A stretch of DNA of 50,035 bases from Lachnospiraceae bacterium (GCA_022794255.1 JAAWEL010000051.1:1-50035); one strand, 5' to 3'; positions 1 to 8,086 are shown, counted from the first letter of the stretch. Notes: generated by a model not told the origin, from the letters alone. Numbers and translations: made by a program.

Positions 1-108
1 ACACTGAAAGAGCTACAAATATCAAGTGACGTTATTCTGAAACAAATCTGTGAAAAGTTTGGTCTGACAGAAGAAACAGCAGAAACGTACTTAAAAGAAA
101 TATGTTAA
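1..108 (+). CDS. C-terminal end of an unidentified protein (partial)
   Basis: The first 108 bases read as 35 codons and a TAA stop, with no stop before the window edge. The visible tail is rich in charged residues (it includes LKQICEKFGLTEETAETYL) and looks helical. It faintly recalls the C-terminus of Rpn/PD-(D/E)XK nuclease-type proteins, but the fragment is too short to name. An inverted repeat follows the stop directly, which suits a 3' gene end. Confidence 0.45.
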   Translation, partial: TLKELQISSDVILKQICEKFGLTEETAETYLKEIC

Positions 109-110
109 AT

Positions 111-147
111 ATTTCAGGCAGAGCATTTTTTGTGTTCTGTCTGAAAT
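111..147 (+). terminator. stem-loop just downstream of the partial gene
   Basis: A 12-base arm at 111-122 pairs with 136-147 (one G-U pair) around a T-rich loop. It starts two bases after the upstream stop codon. A T-run comes later (about 160-165) rather than immediately, so termination is likely but not textbook. Confidence 0.45.
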
Positions 148-299
148 AATATTACGAGTTTTTTCGCACTTAGGTATGATATGGAGAGCCATATCATAAG
201 TGGGAGTGTACAGAAATTATAAAATTTTAGGAGAGAAGTTTTATAAACAGAATTCTCACAAAATTTACAAAAATATAATAATTACGATTTAAGAAATGG

Positions 300-328
300 T
301 TGAATTTGTCTTTTTCCTGATTTATACT
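300..328 (+). promoter_or_regulatory. sigma-A-type promoter of the cell-wall-binding gene
   Basis: TTGAAT at 300-305 and TATACT at 323-328 are separated by 17 bases. They lie 60 bases upstream of the ATG at 388, which has an AAGGAGG ribosome-binding site. Housekeeping-type promoter inferred from the match to consensus. Confidence 0.6.
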
Positions 329-387
329 AAAGCATATCCGAAAATGCGAAAAGGGATTGTATTTCAGATGTATAAGGAGGACTTTCT

Positions 388-1236
388 ATGAGGCAGCAAA
401 AAAAGGGGAGGCGGTTGGCGGTTCTTTTATCATCAGTGGTTCTGTCAGCGTCAGTGACGATAACTGCATGGGCGGCTGTCACCAGGCTAGATACGGTTTC
501 GGAGGTTTACTGGAACGAGGATGAGGATAATGAGAATAAGTGGACTGAGGCTGTGTGGGAGCCGGTGGAGGATGCATATCAGTATGAGATTGCTCTGTAC
601 CGGGATGAGAGTAAAGTGGGATCAGTAAAGGTCAGCAAGAACAAAACCAGCTATAATCTGAAGCGAAAGATGGATAAGGAAGGGGAGTATACCTTCCGGG
701 TGCGCGCCCTGGCGAAAGAGAAGGATAAGAAATTTTCTAATGGTTTCTGGTCCGACTATTCGGATGGGTTCTATGTCACCGAGGCGCGGGCTGAGATCAA
801 CAAAAACGGAAAGACGACAATTGACACCAGCAAAGGAGGACCAGGCACATCCCAGCAGGGAGAAAGTGAAGTAGGGCAAAGGGCAGACATCCAGAATCCG
901 GAGGAGAGTTCGGCATCAGCACCGGTTCCGGCAGGGGCATGGCAAAAGGACTATACCGGCTGGTGGTATAGAAAGGCGGATGGGTCTTACCCTGCGGCTG
1001 GTTGGTTTATGGATCCAGCTGATGGAAAATATTACATGTTTGATGCCCAGGGCTATATGAGAACCGGATGGATTGCCTGGGAGGGAAAGTATTACTATTG
1101 TGATGAGGCAGGCTCTCCCTCTGGTGCCATGGTGACAGGCGAGCTTACCATTGACGGGGTTTTGTACCATTTTGATGCTTCTGGAGCAGCACAGGAGGAT
1201 GTGATTTTGCCGGACAAAGACCTTTCTGATAATTAA
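388..1236 (+). CDS. secreted cell-wall-binding repeat protein
   Basis: 282 residues. Residues 1-30 form a Sec signal peptide: a basic start (RQQKKGRR), a hydrophobic stretch, then AWAA. Residues about 50-132 resemble a fibronectin-type III fold (the EIALYRDES and YTFRVRAL strands). A Gln/Ser/Pro-rich linker covers about 140-185. From about 190 to 270 there are choline-binding-type cell-wall repeats with the aromatic-Gly pattern (GWWYRKADGSY, GKYYMFDAQGYMRTGW, GKYYYCDEAG). The family is known to attach to wall polymers non-covalently. No catalytic domain is visible, so an adhesive or structural surface role is inferred. It has its own promoter and an excellent ribosome-binding site at about 375-381, and it is not part of the following sporulation operon. 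Confidence 0.8.
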   Translation: MRQQKKGRRLAVLLSSVVLSASVTITAWAAVTRLDTVSEVYWNEDEDNENKWTEAVWEPVEDAYQYEIALYRDESKVGSVKVSKNKTSYNLKRKMDKEGEYTFRVRALAKEKDKKFSNGFWSDYSDGFYVTEARAEINKNGKTTIDTSKGGPGTSQQGESEVGQRADIQNPEESSASAPVPAGAWQKDYTGWWYRKADGSYPAAGWFMDPADGKYYMFDAQGYMRTGWIAWEGKYYYCDEAGSPSGAMVTGELTIDGVLYHFDASGAAQEDVILPDKDLSDN

Positions 1237-1259
1237 ACAGCAGCCACAATTCAAACACA

Positions 1260-1278
1260 AGGGACATAATTTGTCCCT
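1260..1278 (+). terminator. small hairpin after the cell-wall-binding gene
   Basis: AGGGACA (1260-1266) pairs with TGTCCCT (1272-1278) across a 5-base loop, 23 bases after the stop. A clear T-run is missing, so this may only be a weak terminator separating it from spoIIIAA. Confidence 0.4.
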
Positions 1279-1365
1279 CCCTTCATATATTGTATTAGAA
1301 GCAGAAGCCTGGGGTGACTCCCGGATTGCTGCATAGAGTACACTTTATGGAGGGAGGGATTTTTT

Positions 1366-2337
1366 ATTGATAAAAGGGATGAGCTGATCAAAATTTTTTC
1401 TAAAGATCTCAGAAACGTTCTCAGAAAAGTATCTGTGGACTTTGAGCAGGTTCAGGAGATTCGTCTGCGGGTACAGGCCCCGCTTCTTATGATTCATAAC
1501 AATCGTGAATTTTATGTTACTCCTGATGGAAAATTAGACAAGCTGCCAGGAAACGCCTGCCAGGTGACTAAGAAGGATTTAAAGGAAACGCTGGAATATA
1601 TGAGTGATTATTCTCTGTATGCCTTTGAGGAGGAGATGAGACAGGGATTTATCACCATTCAGGGAGGACACCGGATCGGGATTGCTGGAAAAACCATTAC
1701 GGATAAAAACGGGATCCGATCCATGAAGTTTATCTCCTTTATCAATGTGCGCCTGTCCCATCAGGTTCGGGGATGTGCTGACCAGGTAATGCCTTATTTG
1801 TATGTACATGGTCAAATTCTCCCCACATTGCTTATCTCGGCACCACGGTGTGGGAAAACCACTCTTTTGCGGGATATTATCCGACAGGTGTCTGACGGAA
1901 CCGGGAACGTGCCGGGAATGACGGTTGGTGTAGTGGATGAGCGGTCGGAGATTGGAGCCTGCTATCAGGGAGTTCCTCAGAATGATCTGGGAATCCGAAC
2001 GGATATTCTGGACTGTTGTCCTAAAGCTCTGGGAATGATGATGCTGATCCGTACTATGTCACCGAAGGTCATTGCTGTGGACGAGATCGGAAGCAGGGAG
2101 GATCTGGAGGCCATGGAATATGTGATGAACTGTGGCTGCCAACTGATTGCTACAGTCCACGGAACATCCATGGATGATATCCGTCAGAAACCGGTTCTTA
2201 GAAAAATGGTACAGGAGCGATGGTTTGAGCGGTATGTGGTTCTTGACAATATGGGGAGACCGGGAAATGTGGCAGAGATCTACGATGGGAGAGGCACAAG
2301 ACTGTATTCCCCAGAAGGGAGGAGCTATGACCATTAG
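1366..2337 (+). CDS. spoIIIAA: stage III sporulation protein AA (engulfment channel ATPase)
   Basis: SpoIIIAA is the secretion-ATPase-like subunit of the SpoIIIA-SpoIIQ channel, acting on the mother-cell side. The conserved opening IRLRVQAPLLM is present, followed by the family's Walker A motif in the form SAPRCGKTTLLRD and the Walker B-type stretch KVIAVDEIGSREDLEA. The first canonical start is GTG at 1435, but that begins only nine residues before the conserved LRV motif and has no ribosome-binding site. The same frame is open upstream and codes IDKRDELIKIFSKDLRNVL, which looks like a normal SpoIIIAA N-terminus. It begins with ATT at 1366, 8-10 bases after GGAGGGAGGG. I therefore place the start at this ATT (323 residues); GTG 1435 (300 residues) is the fallback. 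It overlaps spoIIIAB by 11 bases and leads the operon. Mother-cell SigE control is known for the family; no clear SigE site was found. Confidence 0.9.
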   Translation: MDKRDELIKIFSKDLRNVLRKVSVDFEQVQEIRLRVQAPLLMIHNNREFYVTPDGKLDKLPGNACQVTKKDLKETLEYMSDYSLYAFEEEMRQGFITIQGGHRIGIAGKTITDKNGIRSMKFISFINVRLSHQVRGCADQVMPYLYVHGQILPTLLISAPRCGKTTLLRDIIRQVSDGTGNVPGMTVGVVDERSEIGACYQGVPQNDLGIRTDILDCCPKALGMMMLIRTMSPKVIAVDEIGSREDLEAMEYVMNCGCQLIATVHGTSMDDIRQKPVLRKMVQERWFERYVVLDNMGRPGNVAEIYDGRGTRLYSPEGRSYDH

Positions 2338-2860
2338 TTTTTTTATGAAAGCCGCTGGCTGCACAATGGTGGTAATGGGGACTTCTGGATATGGTGCTTT
2401 TCTGGCGGGAAATTACCGGAACCGATTGGTTTTGCTGGAACAGTTGAGGCAGATGATATTTCTTTTAAAGGGACAGATAATCTATGCCAATGCTCCACTT
2501 CCAGAAGCCTTTGAGGCAGTGGGACAGCGGACAAAGGGGGAGCTTGCAGAGCTGTTTATGCAGGTGGCAGAACGGCTTAACGGGCAACAGGGAGAGCCTT
2601 TTTTTCAGATATGGCAGGAGGAGATAAAAAAGCTTTCCGGAAGCAAAGGATTTACAAAAGAGGACAGGCAGTGTCTGACAGCCTTGGGGGAGCATCTGGG
2701 ATTTTTGGACAGAGATATGCAGGAGAGAAATCTTCTGCTCTATTTGGAACAATTGGATTTGACAATTGGAGGGCTGAGAAGTCATAAGGAGGAACGATGC
2801 CGTCTGTATACAAGTCTTGGAGTGATGGGAGGCTTATTTCTGGCAGTGATGCTGCTGTGA
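2327..2860 (+). CDS. spoIIIAB: stage III sporulation protein AB
   Basis: About 177 residues, close to the usual 170-175. An N-terminal hydrophobic segment (MKAAGCTMVVMGTSGYGAFLAG) is followed by a helical domain containing the family-typical LRQMIFLLKGQIIYANAPLPEAF-type stretch, and a C-terminal hydrophobic tail (GLFLAVMLL). In the family it is a membrane-anchored, type-II-secretion GspF-like component of the SpoIIIA channel. The start was taken at ATG 2327, preceded by GGGAGGAG inside the end of spoIIIAA. An in-frame extension to 2147 lies wholly inside spoIIIAA and is unlikely. Overlap with spoIIIAA implies translational coupling. Confidence 0.9.
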   Translation: MTISFFMKAAGCTMVVMGTSGYGAFLAGNYRNRLVLLEQLRQMIFLLKGQIIYANAPLPEAFEAVGQRTKGELAELFMQVAERLNGQQGEPFFQIWQEEIKKLSGSKGFTKEDRQCLTALGEHLGFLDRDMQERNLLLYLEQLDLTIGGLRSHKEERCRLYTSLGVMGGLFLAVMLL

Positions 2861-2882
2861 TTCCAGGAAGGGGGAGTAGTCT

Positions 2883-3077
2883 GTGGGAGTCAATCTGATC
2901 TTTAAAATCGCAGCAGTGGGAATCTTAGTGTCTGTGATCTGCCAGGTATTAAAACACAGCGGGCGGGAGGAGCAGGCTTTTCTGACCAGCCTGGCAGGAC
3001 TGATTTTAGTGCTGTTCTGGATGGTGCCTTATATCTATGAGCTGTTTGAAACTATAAAAAGCCTATTTGCATTGTAG
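2883..3077 (+). CDS. spoIIIAC: stage III sporulation protein AC
   Basis: A 64-residue membrane protein with two hydrophobic helices and the very conserved opening GVNLIFKIAAVGILV plus the SGREEQ turn between helices. In the family it forms part of the membrane platform of the SpoIIIA channel, with SpoIIIAD and SpoIIIAE. Starts with GTG at 2883, preceded by AGGAAGGGGG. It sits 22 bases after spoIIIAB and 11 before spoIIIAD. Confidence 0.92.
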   Translation: MGVNLIFKIAAVGILVSVICQVLKHSGREEQAFLTSLAGLILVLFWMVPYIYELFETIKSLFAL

Positions 3078-3088
3078 GGGGAACGGAT

Positions 3089-3475
3089 ATGACGGTGATT
3101 ACAGTGGCCGTAGCAGGGATTGTGGCAGTAATGCTGGCGGTGCAGTTAAAGGGAGTTAAGGGAGAGTACAGCACCTATCTGGCGGCAGCTGCCGGCTGCT
3201 TTATCTTTTTTTATGGGATGGCCAGGCTGGAAACCATATTGGATTCCATAAGGAGGATTCAGGAGATGGTGCGGATCAATCGGGTGTATCTGACAACTTT
3301 GTTAAAGATTACAGGAGTCACCTACATTGCGGAATTTGCATCAGGAATCTGCAAGGATGCAGGATATGGGTCCATTGCAAATCAGATTGAGATTTTTGGA
3401 AAACTGTCTATTTTGGCAATGAGTATGCCGATTGTTCTGGCCCTTTTAGAGGCGCTGCAGGGGCTTCTTGCGTGA
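3089..3475 (+). CDS. spoIIIAD: stage III sporulation protein AD
   Basis: 128 residues, the normal family length, with three to four predicted membrane helices (about 2-18, 26-45, 72-90 and 105-125). The central stretch LLKITGVTYIAEFASGICKDAGY is characteristic of SpoIIIAD. It is an integral membrane component of the mother-cell side of the feeding-tube channel. ATG at 3089 follows a GGGGGAACGG ribosome-binding site. Fourth gene of the operon in the canonical order. Confidence 0.92.
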   Translation: MTVITVAVAGIVAVMLAVQLKGVKGEYSTYLAAAAGCFIFFYGMARLETILDSIRRIQEMVRINRVYLTTLLKITGVTYIAEFASGICKDAGYGSIANQIEIFGKLSILAMSMPIVLALLEALQGLLA

Positions 3476-3490
3476 GAGGAGGTATGTGGG

Positions 3491-4672
3491 ATGAGGGAGA
3501 AAAGGCGATGGGTGACGGCTTTTTTTATGGTTATCATGTTGTCTTTTGGGGGACTGGTGCAGGAATATTGTTTGATGGAAGCAGAGGCCGCGGAAAAATA
3601 TCAGGATGACTATGGGATTCCAACAAAAGACTGGAGTCAGATTGAACAGTTTCTTCAACAGAAGAGAAACAGTACGCAAACAGAATTTACTTTTTCCGGG
3701 CTGGTGAAAGCGCTTATGGAGGGGAAGATCACCCAGGTGGGGCATTTGATTTTCAGAGGTTTTTATGAGTCTTTGCTTCAGGAGGTTGCCAATGGAAGTC
3801 ATCTGGCGGGAGAGCTTCTGGCTCTGGGACTTATCGGGGCTGTGTTTGCCAATTTTTCCAATGTTTTTTCCGGCAGCCAGATATCAGAGACTGCATTTTT
3901 TATGACCTATCTGTTGGTGTTTACGGTACTGGCATCCGCATTTTCTGACAGTATGGCGATCACAGGGGATGTACTGACCAGCCAAATGGAATTTATGAAG
4001 GTGCTGCTTCCCTGCTATTTTCCGGCAGCCGCCTGGGCAGGGGGGAGTATTTCCACAGCTGCCTGGATGGAGCTTCTCTTGTTTCTGATCGGTGCAGTTC
4101 AGTGGCTGTATCTGAACCTGCTTTTGCCCATGGCGCGAGTGTACATTCTGTTTGTCATGGCAGGAAATATGGTGAAAGAGGACATGCTTTCCCGGTTCAC
4201 CGGGCTTTTGCAGTCTGTAATCCAGTGGGGAAGCAGATCTTTAGTGGGGCTTGTTTTGGGATTTCAGCTGGTTCAGGGACTGGTTTTGCCCTATGCGGAT
4301 TCGGTTCATACAGCTGGTATCCACAAGCTTCTTGAGGCGATTCCGGGAATAGGAGATGGGGCCGGAGTGGTTACAAAGATGGTTTTGGGAACCGGGGTTT
4401 TGGTAAAAAATACCATGGGGGCAGCTGCAGTGGTGATTTTGATGATTTTAAGTATTCTTCCTCTTTTAAAGCTGGCAATTCTCATGCTTTTGTACCGGTC
4501 TGTAGCAGGAATTCTTCAGCCGGTGGGGGATAAACGGTTGGTGGCCTGTGTGGGAAGTGTGGCAGATGGGCAAAAGCTGCTGCTTACCCTGGCTGCATCA
4601 GGGCTTCTTTTGTTTTCTGTCACGATTGCATTGATTTGTCTGGGGACAAATGGGGCTTATATGGGAATATAA
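3491..4672 (+). CDS. spoIIIAE: stage III sporulation protein AE
   Basis: 393 residues, close to the family norm. A cleavable-type signal sequence (residues about 8-30, ending EAEAAEK) is followed by an extracytoplasmic segment and then six or more membrane helices from about residue 95 onward. Typical SpoIIIAE motifs include GLIGAVFANFSNVF and a Gly-rich KLLEAIPGIGDGAGVV loop. It is the large multi-spanning component of the SpoIIIA membrane complex. ATG 3491 follows GAGAGGAGG. Codon use and spacing match its neighbours. Confidence 0.92.
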   Translation: MREKRRWVTAFFMVIMLSFGGLVQEYCLMEAEAAEKYQDDYGIPTKDWSQIEQFLQQKRNSTQTEFTFSGLVKALMEGKITQVGHLIFRGFYESLLQEVANGSHLAGELLALGLIGAVFANFSNVFSGSQISETAFFMTYLLVFTVLASAFSDSMAITGDVLTSQMEFMKVLLPCYFPAAAWAGGSISTAAWMELLLFLIGAVQWLYLNLLLPMARVYILFVMAGNMVKEDMLSRFTGLLQSVIQWGSRSLVGLVLGFQLVQGLVLPYADSVHTAGIHKLLEAIPGIGDGAGVVTKMVLGTGVLVKNTMGAAAVVILMILSILPLLKLAILMLLYRSVAGILQPVGDKRLVACVGSVADGQKLLLTLAASGLLLFSVTIALICLGTNGAYMGI

Positions 4673-4726
4673 ATTGACAGCTTTATATGCCGGAGCTGTT
4701 GTTGTCTGTGACATGGGGGAAATGGT

Positions 4727-5404
4727 TTGGCGGAATTATATGGATGGGTCAGAAACATAATCGTATTTTTCTTGTTTCTGACGATACTTGACAATCTGGT
4801 GCCCAAAAAGAGTTATCAAAAATATATCCGCTTGTTTGCGGGGATGGTAACAATTCTTCTGATTCTGGGTCCTGTCACAGGGGGGTTGGGCTTGGAGGAA
4901 AGAATTGCTCATTATTATGAGACACTGATGTTTCAATATGAGGCGGAGGAGCTGCACAAAGAGATTTTGGGAATGGAGCAGCAGAGACTGGGAGAGATGA
5001 TCGGGCAGTATGAGAAGGCTGTGGAGGAGGATATCCGGCAAATGGCTGAGGATACAGGATTTATGGTGTATGACTGTCAGGTGGAGATCAGCAGGGAGGA
5101 GGGGGACGAGCGGTTTGGAAGCGTGGTGGGAATATGGATAAAGGTGGGGCTGGAGAAGAGGACAGAAAGAGAAGAAGCTGTCAGGGGGAAGGCCGTGGAA
5201 GTTGAAATAAAAGAGACCATAGAGCCGGTTGTGGTGGAAGGAGATAGAGAGGAGGAACGAAGCGGGGAAATAGCCCGGGAAAATCGAAGAAGGCAGCAAG
5301 AAGCAGAATACGGGGCAATAGGAAAGCTTCGGAGAAAGATTGGAGCCTATTATGGTTTGGAGGAAGCCTATGTGGAAATTCAAGTCATTGAAGGGAAAGG
5401 ATAA
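4727..5404 (+). CDS. spoIIIAF: stage III sporulation protein AF
   Basis: 225 residues, somewhat longer than the roughly 200 usual. Two N-terminal membrane helices (about 8-25 and 33-52) carry the family signature FLTILDNLVPKKSYQKYIRL. The cytoplasmic or intermembrane C-terminal domain is rich in Glu and Arg, with a low-complexity charged stretch around 140-195. SpoIIIAF is a ring-domain component of the SpoIIIA complex. Starts at TTG 4727 after GGGGGAAATGG. Its 3' end overlaps spoIIIAG by 35 bases. Confidence 0.88.
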   Translation: MAELYGWVRNIIVFFLFLTILDNLVPKKSYQKYIRLFAGMVTILLILGPVTGGLGLEERIAHYYETLMFQYEAEELHKEILGMEQQRLGEMIGQYEKAVEEDIRQMAEDTGFMVYDCQVEISREEGDERFGSVVGIWIKVGLEKRTEREEAVRGKAVEVEIKETIEPVVVEGDREEERSGEIARENRRRQQEAEYGAIGKLRRKIGAYYGLEEAYVEIQVIEGKG

Positions 5405-6005
5405 ATGGTTGTTTTTGGTGACAATCGGGGTGATTTTGTGTATTTTGGCGTTTCCGGCAGACAGAATCATTGGGGCTATGGATGGGGGAAAACATGGGAC
5501 TGCTGGCGAGGAGAATAAAAAAGTGCGTACCTTAGAGGCAGAACAGAGTCCGTATATGGGAAACAGTGAGGAGCAGGATTCTTACCCTGTATCGGCAAAA
5601 GCCAGAGAGGACTATGAAGCAGAACTGGAAAGGCGGGTACGAGAACTTTTAAAAGATGTGGAGGGAGTTGGGGCAGTGGATGTGATGATTGTCTTAAAAT
5701 CAACATCAGAGAAGGTGATCCATGTGGACGGAAACAATTCCTATTCCCTGACAGAGGAGAAGGACAGCAGCGGAGGTACACGAAAAATTGAAAATCAGGA
5801 GCAGGGACAGACCACCGTTCTGATATCCGGGGGCGGGGAGAGTACACCGATTATCGAAAAAGAATTGTATCCTGAATTGTCTGGTATTATTATCAGTGCC
5901 CAGGGAGGAGACAGTCCTTTGATTCAGGCAGAAATTTCTACAGCTATGGAAGCATTATTTGGCCTTCCCGCACATAAGATAAAAGTACTAAAGCGGGTGG
6001 AATAA
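5370..6005 (+). CDS. spoIIIAG: stage III sporulation protein AG
   Basis: About 211 residues. A single N-terminal membrane helix (about residues 14-30, LFLVTIGVILCILAF) is followed by a linker and then the ring-forming domain with the signature RVRELLKDVEGVGAVDVMIVLKS. The family is known to build a large ring between mother cell and forespore membranes. Start chosen at ATG 5370, 6-7 bases after GGAGGAAG. An in-frame ATG at 5340 adds ten residues but has no ribosome-binding site. Nested start inside spoIIIAF indicates coupling. Confidence 0.9.
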   Translation: MWKFKSLKGKDKWLFLVTIGVILCILAFPADRIIGAMDGGKHGTAGEENKKVRTLEAEQSPYMGNSEEQDSYPVSAKAREDYEAELERRVRELLKDVEGVGAVDVMIVLKSTSEKVIHVDGNNSYSLTEEKDSSGGTRKIENQEQGQTTVLISGGGESTPIIEKELYPELSGIIISAQGGDSPLIQAEISTAMEALFGLPAHKIKVLKRVE

Positions 6006-6019
6006 AGGAGTGTCAGATT

Positions 6020-6808
6020 ATGAGAGAACGAAAATTTGGAATGAAGCTTAAGGAATGTAAGCCAAAGGATGGAAACATGAAAAAACTGTTCCGCAGAAAT
6101 CAGATCATCATCACTACCCTTGCCATTATGATTGCAGCGGCAGGCTATCTGAACTATGCGGGGAAAAAGGAGCTGGAGGCCAGCAGTGATGATATGGTAT
6201 ACGAAGCAGGGCTGATGGAGATTTCCGATGAGGATCTGCTGCGGGAAAATCAGGCAGCCGGGTATGCGGGTGAGATCGAGGAGGCAGAATCCCTGGCAGG
6301 AGAAGAGTATCCGGTCTCTGCAGATGGGCAGACCGAAACAGGCGGGTACATTGCAGGAGAGCAGTATGCAGAGATAGACAGCTGGGATGAGGGGGAGGCA
6401 GCCGGAATGGAAAACCCGGGAGAGGCGGTGCTTACTAGTGGGATGACCGTTTCGGATTACATAGCCAATGTACAACTAAACCGGGAACAGATTCGGGCGA
6501 AAAATAAGGAGACACTTAACAATATTATTAATAATACCAATATTGAGGAGGCTGCCAAACAGGAGGCAATACAGAATATGATTGCAATGACCGCTGTAGC
6601 GGAAAAAGAAAATGCTGCTGAGACATTGCTTCAGGCGAAAGGCTTTTCTGATCCAGTGGTCAGTCTTACAGATGGAAAGGTGGATGTGGTGATCAATGCA
6701 ACCACCATTACAGATCAGCAACGGGCTCAGATTGAGGATATTGTGAAAAGAAAAACAGAGGTTTCTGCTGATGGAATCGTGATTACACTTTTGAATCTGC
6801 AGGAATGA
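6020..6808 (+). CDS. spoIIIAH: stage III sporulation protein AH
   Basis: 262 residues with one membrane helix near residues 28-45 (IITTLAIMIAAAGYLNYAG). The C-terminal YscJ/FliF-like ring domain spans about 150-260 (QIRAKNKETLNNIINN, ending VSADGIVITLLN). SpoIIIAH spans the mother-cell membrane and binds forespore SpoIIQ. An acidic linker of about 100 residues separates helix and ring domain and is longer than in Bacillus. ATG 6020 follows AAAGGAG at 8-base spacing. A second start at ATG 6077 (MKKLFRRNQ) would also give a good protein. Last gene of the operon. Confidence 0.9.
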   Translation: MRERKFGMKLKECKPKDGNMKKLFRRNQIIITTLAIMIAAAGYLNYAGKKELEASSDDMVYEAGLMEISDEDLLRENQAAGYAGEIEEAESLAGEEYPVSADGQTETGGYIAGEQYAEIDSWDEGEAAGMENPGEAVLTSGMTVSDYIANVQLNREQIRAKNKETLNNIINNTNIEEAAKQEAIQNMIAMTAVAEKENAAETLLQAKGFSDPVVSLTDGKVDVVINATTITDQQRAQIEDIVKRKTEVSADGIVITLLNLQE

Positions 6809-6853
6809 ACAGGAAGAAAACCCAAAGATTCCCTATGCAAAAATAGCTTCATT

Positions 6854-6862
6854 TGTTATAAT
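6854..6862 (+). promoter_or_regulatory. extended -10 promoter of the Asp23 gene
   Basis: TGTTATAAT fits the extended -10 pattern TGnTATAAT. No good -35 is seen 17 bases upstream (TATGCA). About 110 bases of purine-rich leader with a small hairpin (6908-6926) lie between it and the GTG at 6983. This would let the envelope protein gene be read independently of the sporulation operon. Confidence 0.5.
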
Positions 6863-6982
6863 AACAGTAACCGTCCGGCAGGAGGCTGAAGGATTTGTTT
6901 CAGAGAGTCTGGAAGAACAGACTTTCCGGGTGGCAAAGGTAGCAGTGAAAGCGAATCAGAAATACGTCAGGAGGTAGTTACG

Positions 6983-7378
6983 GTGGCAGATTTTAAAGGT
7001 AAGGAAGAGAAAAATACCGGCAGGATATATGAGAAGAATTTGGCAGGAGAGGTAAAGATCGCGGACGAGGTTGTGGCAATGATAGCTGGATTGGCGGCTA
7101 CAGAGGTAGATGGTGTGGACTCCATGGCAGGTAATATTACCAATGAGCTGGTAGGAAAGCTGGGAATGAAGAACCTGTCAAAAGGGGTCAAGGTAGATGT
7201 AACGGAAGAGCACGTGTCCGTAGATTTGTCTCTGAATATCAAGTATGGATATAACATTCCGCAGGTCAGCGAGAAGGTTCAGGAGAAGGTCAGGGCTGCT
7301 ATTGAGAATATGACAGGTCTGACCGTGTTGGATGTGAATATCAAGATTGCAGGAGTCAATCTGGTTGAGGAAAAATGA
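6983..7378 (+). CDS. Asp23/Gls24 family envelope protein
   Basis: 131 residues matching the Asp23 (DUF322) family. An acidic N-terminus is followed by GEVKIADEVVAMIAGLAATEVDGVDSM, a Gly-Met rich turn, and paired strands (KVDVTEEHVSVDLSLNIKYGYNI, then LTVLDVNIKIAGVNL). Family members are abundant cytoplasmic or membrane-associated proteins linked to cell-envelope homeostasis. Clostridia commonly carry this gene directly after spoIIIAH, as here. GTG 6983 has CAGGAGG upstream. A bidirectional terminator follows. Confidence 0.88.
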   Translation: MADFKGKEEKNTGRIYEKNLAGEVKIADEVVAMIAGLAATEVDGVDSMAGNITNELVGKLGMKNLSKGVKVDVTEEHVSVDLSLNIKYGYNIPQVSEKVQEKVRAAIENMTGLTVLDVNIKIAGVNLVEEK

Positions 7379-7423
7379 GGATGGCCTGCCTTAGGGCTGT
7401 CTGAGAGGGGAAAGATTACAGTG

Positions 7424-7450
7424 AAAAGGGCCTCTGAAAGAAGCCCTTTT
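7424..7450. terminator. bidirectional rho-independent terminator
   Basis: AAAAGGGC (7424-7431) pairs with GCCCTTTT (7443-7450) around an 11-base loop. It lies between the convergent Asp23 gene (+) and the YdcZ-type transporter gene (minus), with A-run and T-run on the correct sides to serve both. Confidence 0.85.
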
Positions 7451-7464
7451 CTGCGATCCTGTGA

Positions 7465-7899
7465 TCAGGCACCCCAGCGGAATACAATGATTCCTGCAAT
7501 GGCAATTGCAGCGCCGATCAGTTTTTTCCATTCAAACGGCGATTTTTCTACGCCGAATATCCCGAAAAGTTCAATTCCATAAGCAACAATGATCTGAGTT
7601 ACCACAATCAAAAGGGTTGCCTTGGCAGGGCCTAGTCCGTCCATGCTTTTTATGACAGTGAAGGTGATGAAGGCACCGATCAGTCCTCCCAACAGCATAT
7701 ACCAGGGACGCACCTGAAGAATGGCGCCAATAGGACTTTTGTCAGCGAAAAACCAGAGAATGATACAGGTGAGAAAGGCTGTGAGCTGAACCCAGCCGGC
7801 GGCAACCCAAATGCCGGTTTGTTTGGTAGCCTCGGTGTTTAGGACTCCCTGGATACTCATCAGGGCGCCGGAGAGGAGGGCGATTAAAAATCCCCACAT
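7465..7899 (-). CDS. YdcZ/DUF606-type small DMT transporter
   Basis: A 144-residue, very hydrophobic protein with four to five membrane helices. The opening WGFLIALLSGALMSIQGVLN and the PWYMLLGGLIGAFITFTVIKS region match the DUF606/YdcZ branch of the drug/metabolite transporter superfamily. These are half-size transporters that probably dimerise; the substrate is not known. The ATG at 7899 has AGGAGGT eight bases upstream on the minus strand. It is transcribed away from maf. Confidence 0.8.
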   Translation of the reverse strand: MWGFLIALLSGALMSIQGVLNTEATKQTGIWVAAGWVQLTAFLTCIILWFFADKSPIGAILQVRPWYMLLGGLIGAFITFTVIKSMDGLGPAKATLLIVVTQIIVAYGIELFGIFGVEKSPFEWKKLIGAAIAIAGIIVFRWGA

Positions 7900-8057
7900 G
7901 TGATTTACCTCCTGTGAATTTTTTGTTTGATAGGGTTAGGGTTTCCAGGATTGTAAAAAATATTAGTAAAAAGTGTTTTACAGGGGCTAAAGGGATTTGC
8001 GGGTTTCCTCTGAAATGGAGATGCAAGAAAAAAGGGAGTTATGGGAGCCTTTCTAGG

Positions 8058-8086
8058 TGGACAGGGATGGGATGGGGGAATATAAT
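8058..8086 (+). promoter_or_regulatory. sigma-A-type promoter of maf
   Basis: TGGACA (8058-8063) and TATAAT (8081-8086) with a 17-base spacer, 28 bases before the maf ATG at 8115. Confidence 0.65.

Noticed and set aside
4736..5470. 244-codon open frame on the minus strand across spoIIIAF
   Set aside because: It is a long shadow of the purine-rich spoIIIAF and spoIIIAG genes, low-complexity in translation, with no ribosome-binding site. The + strand has clear conserved family motifs.
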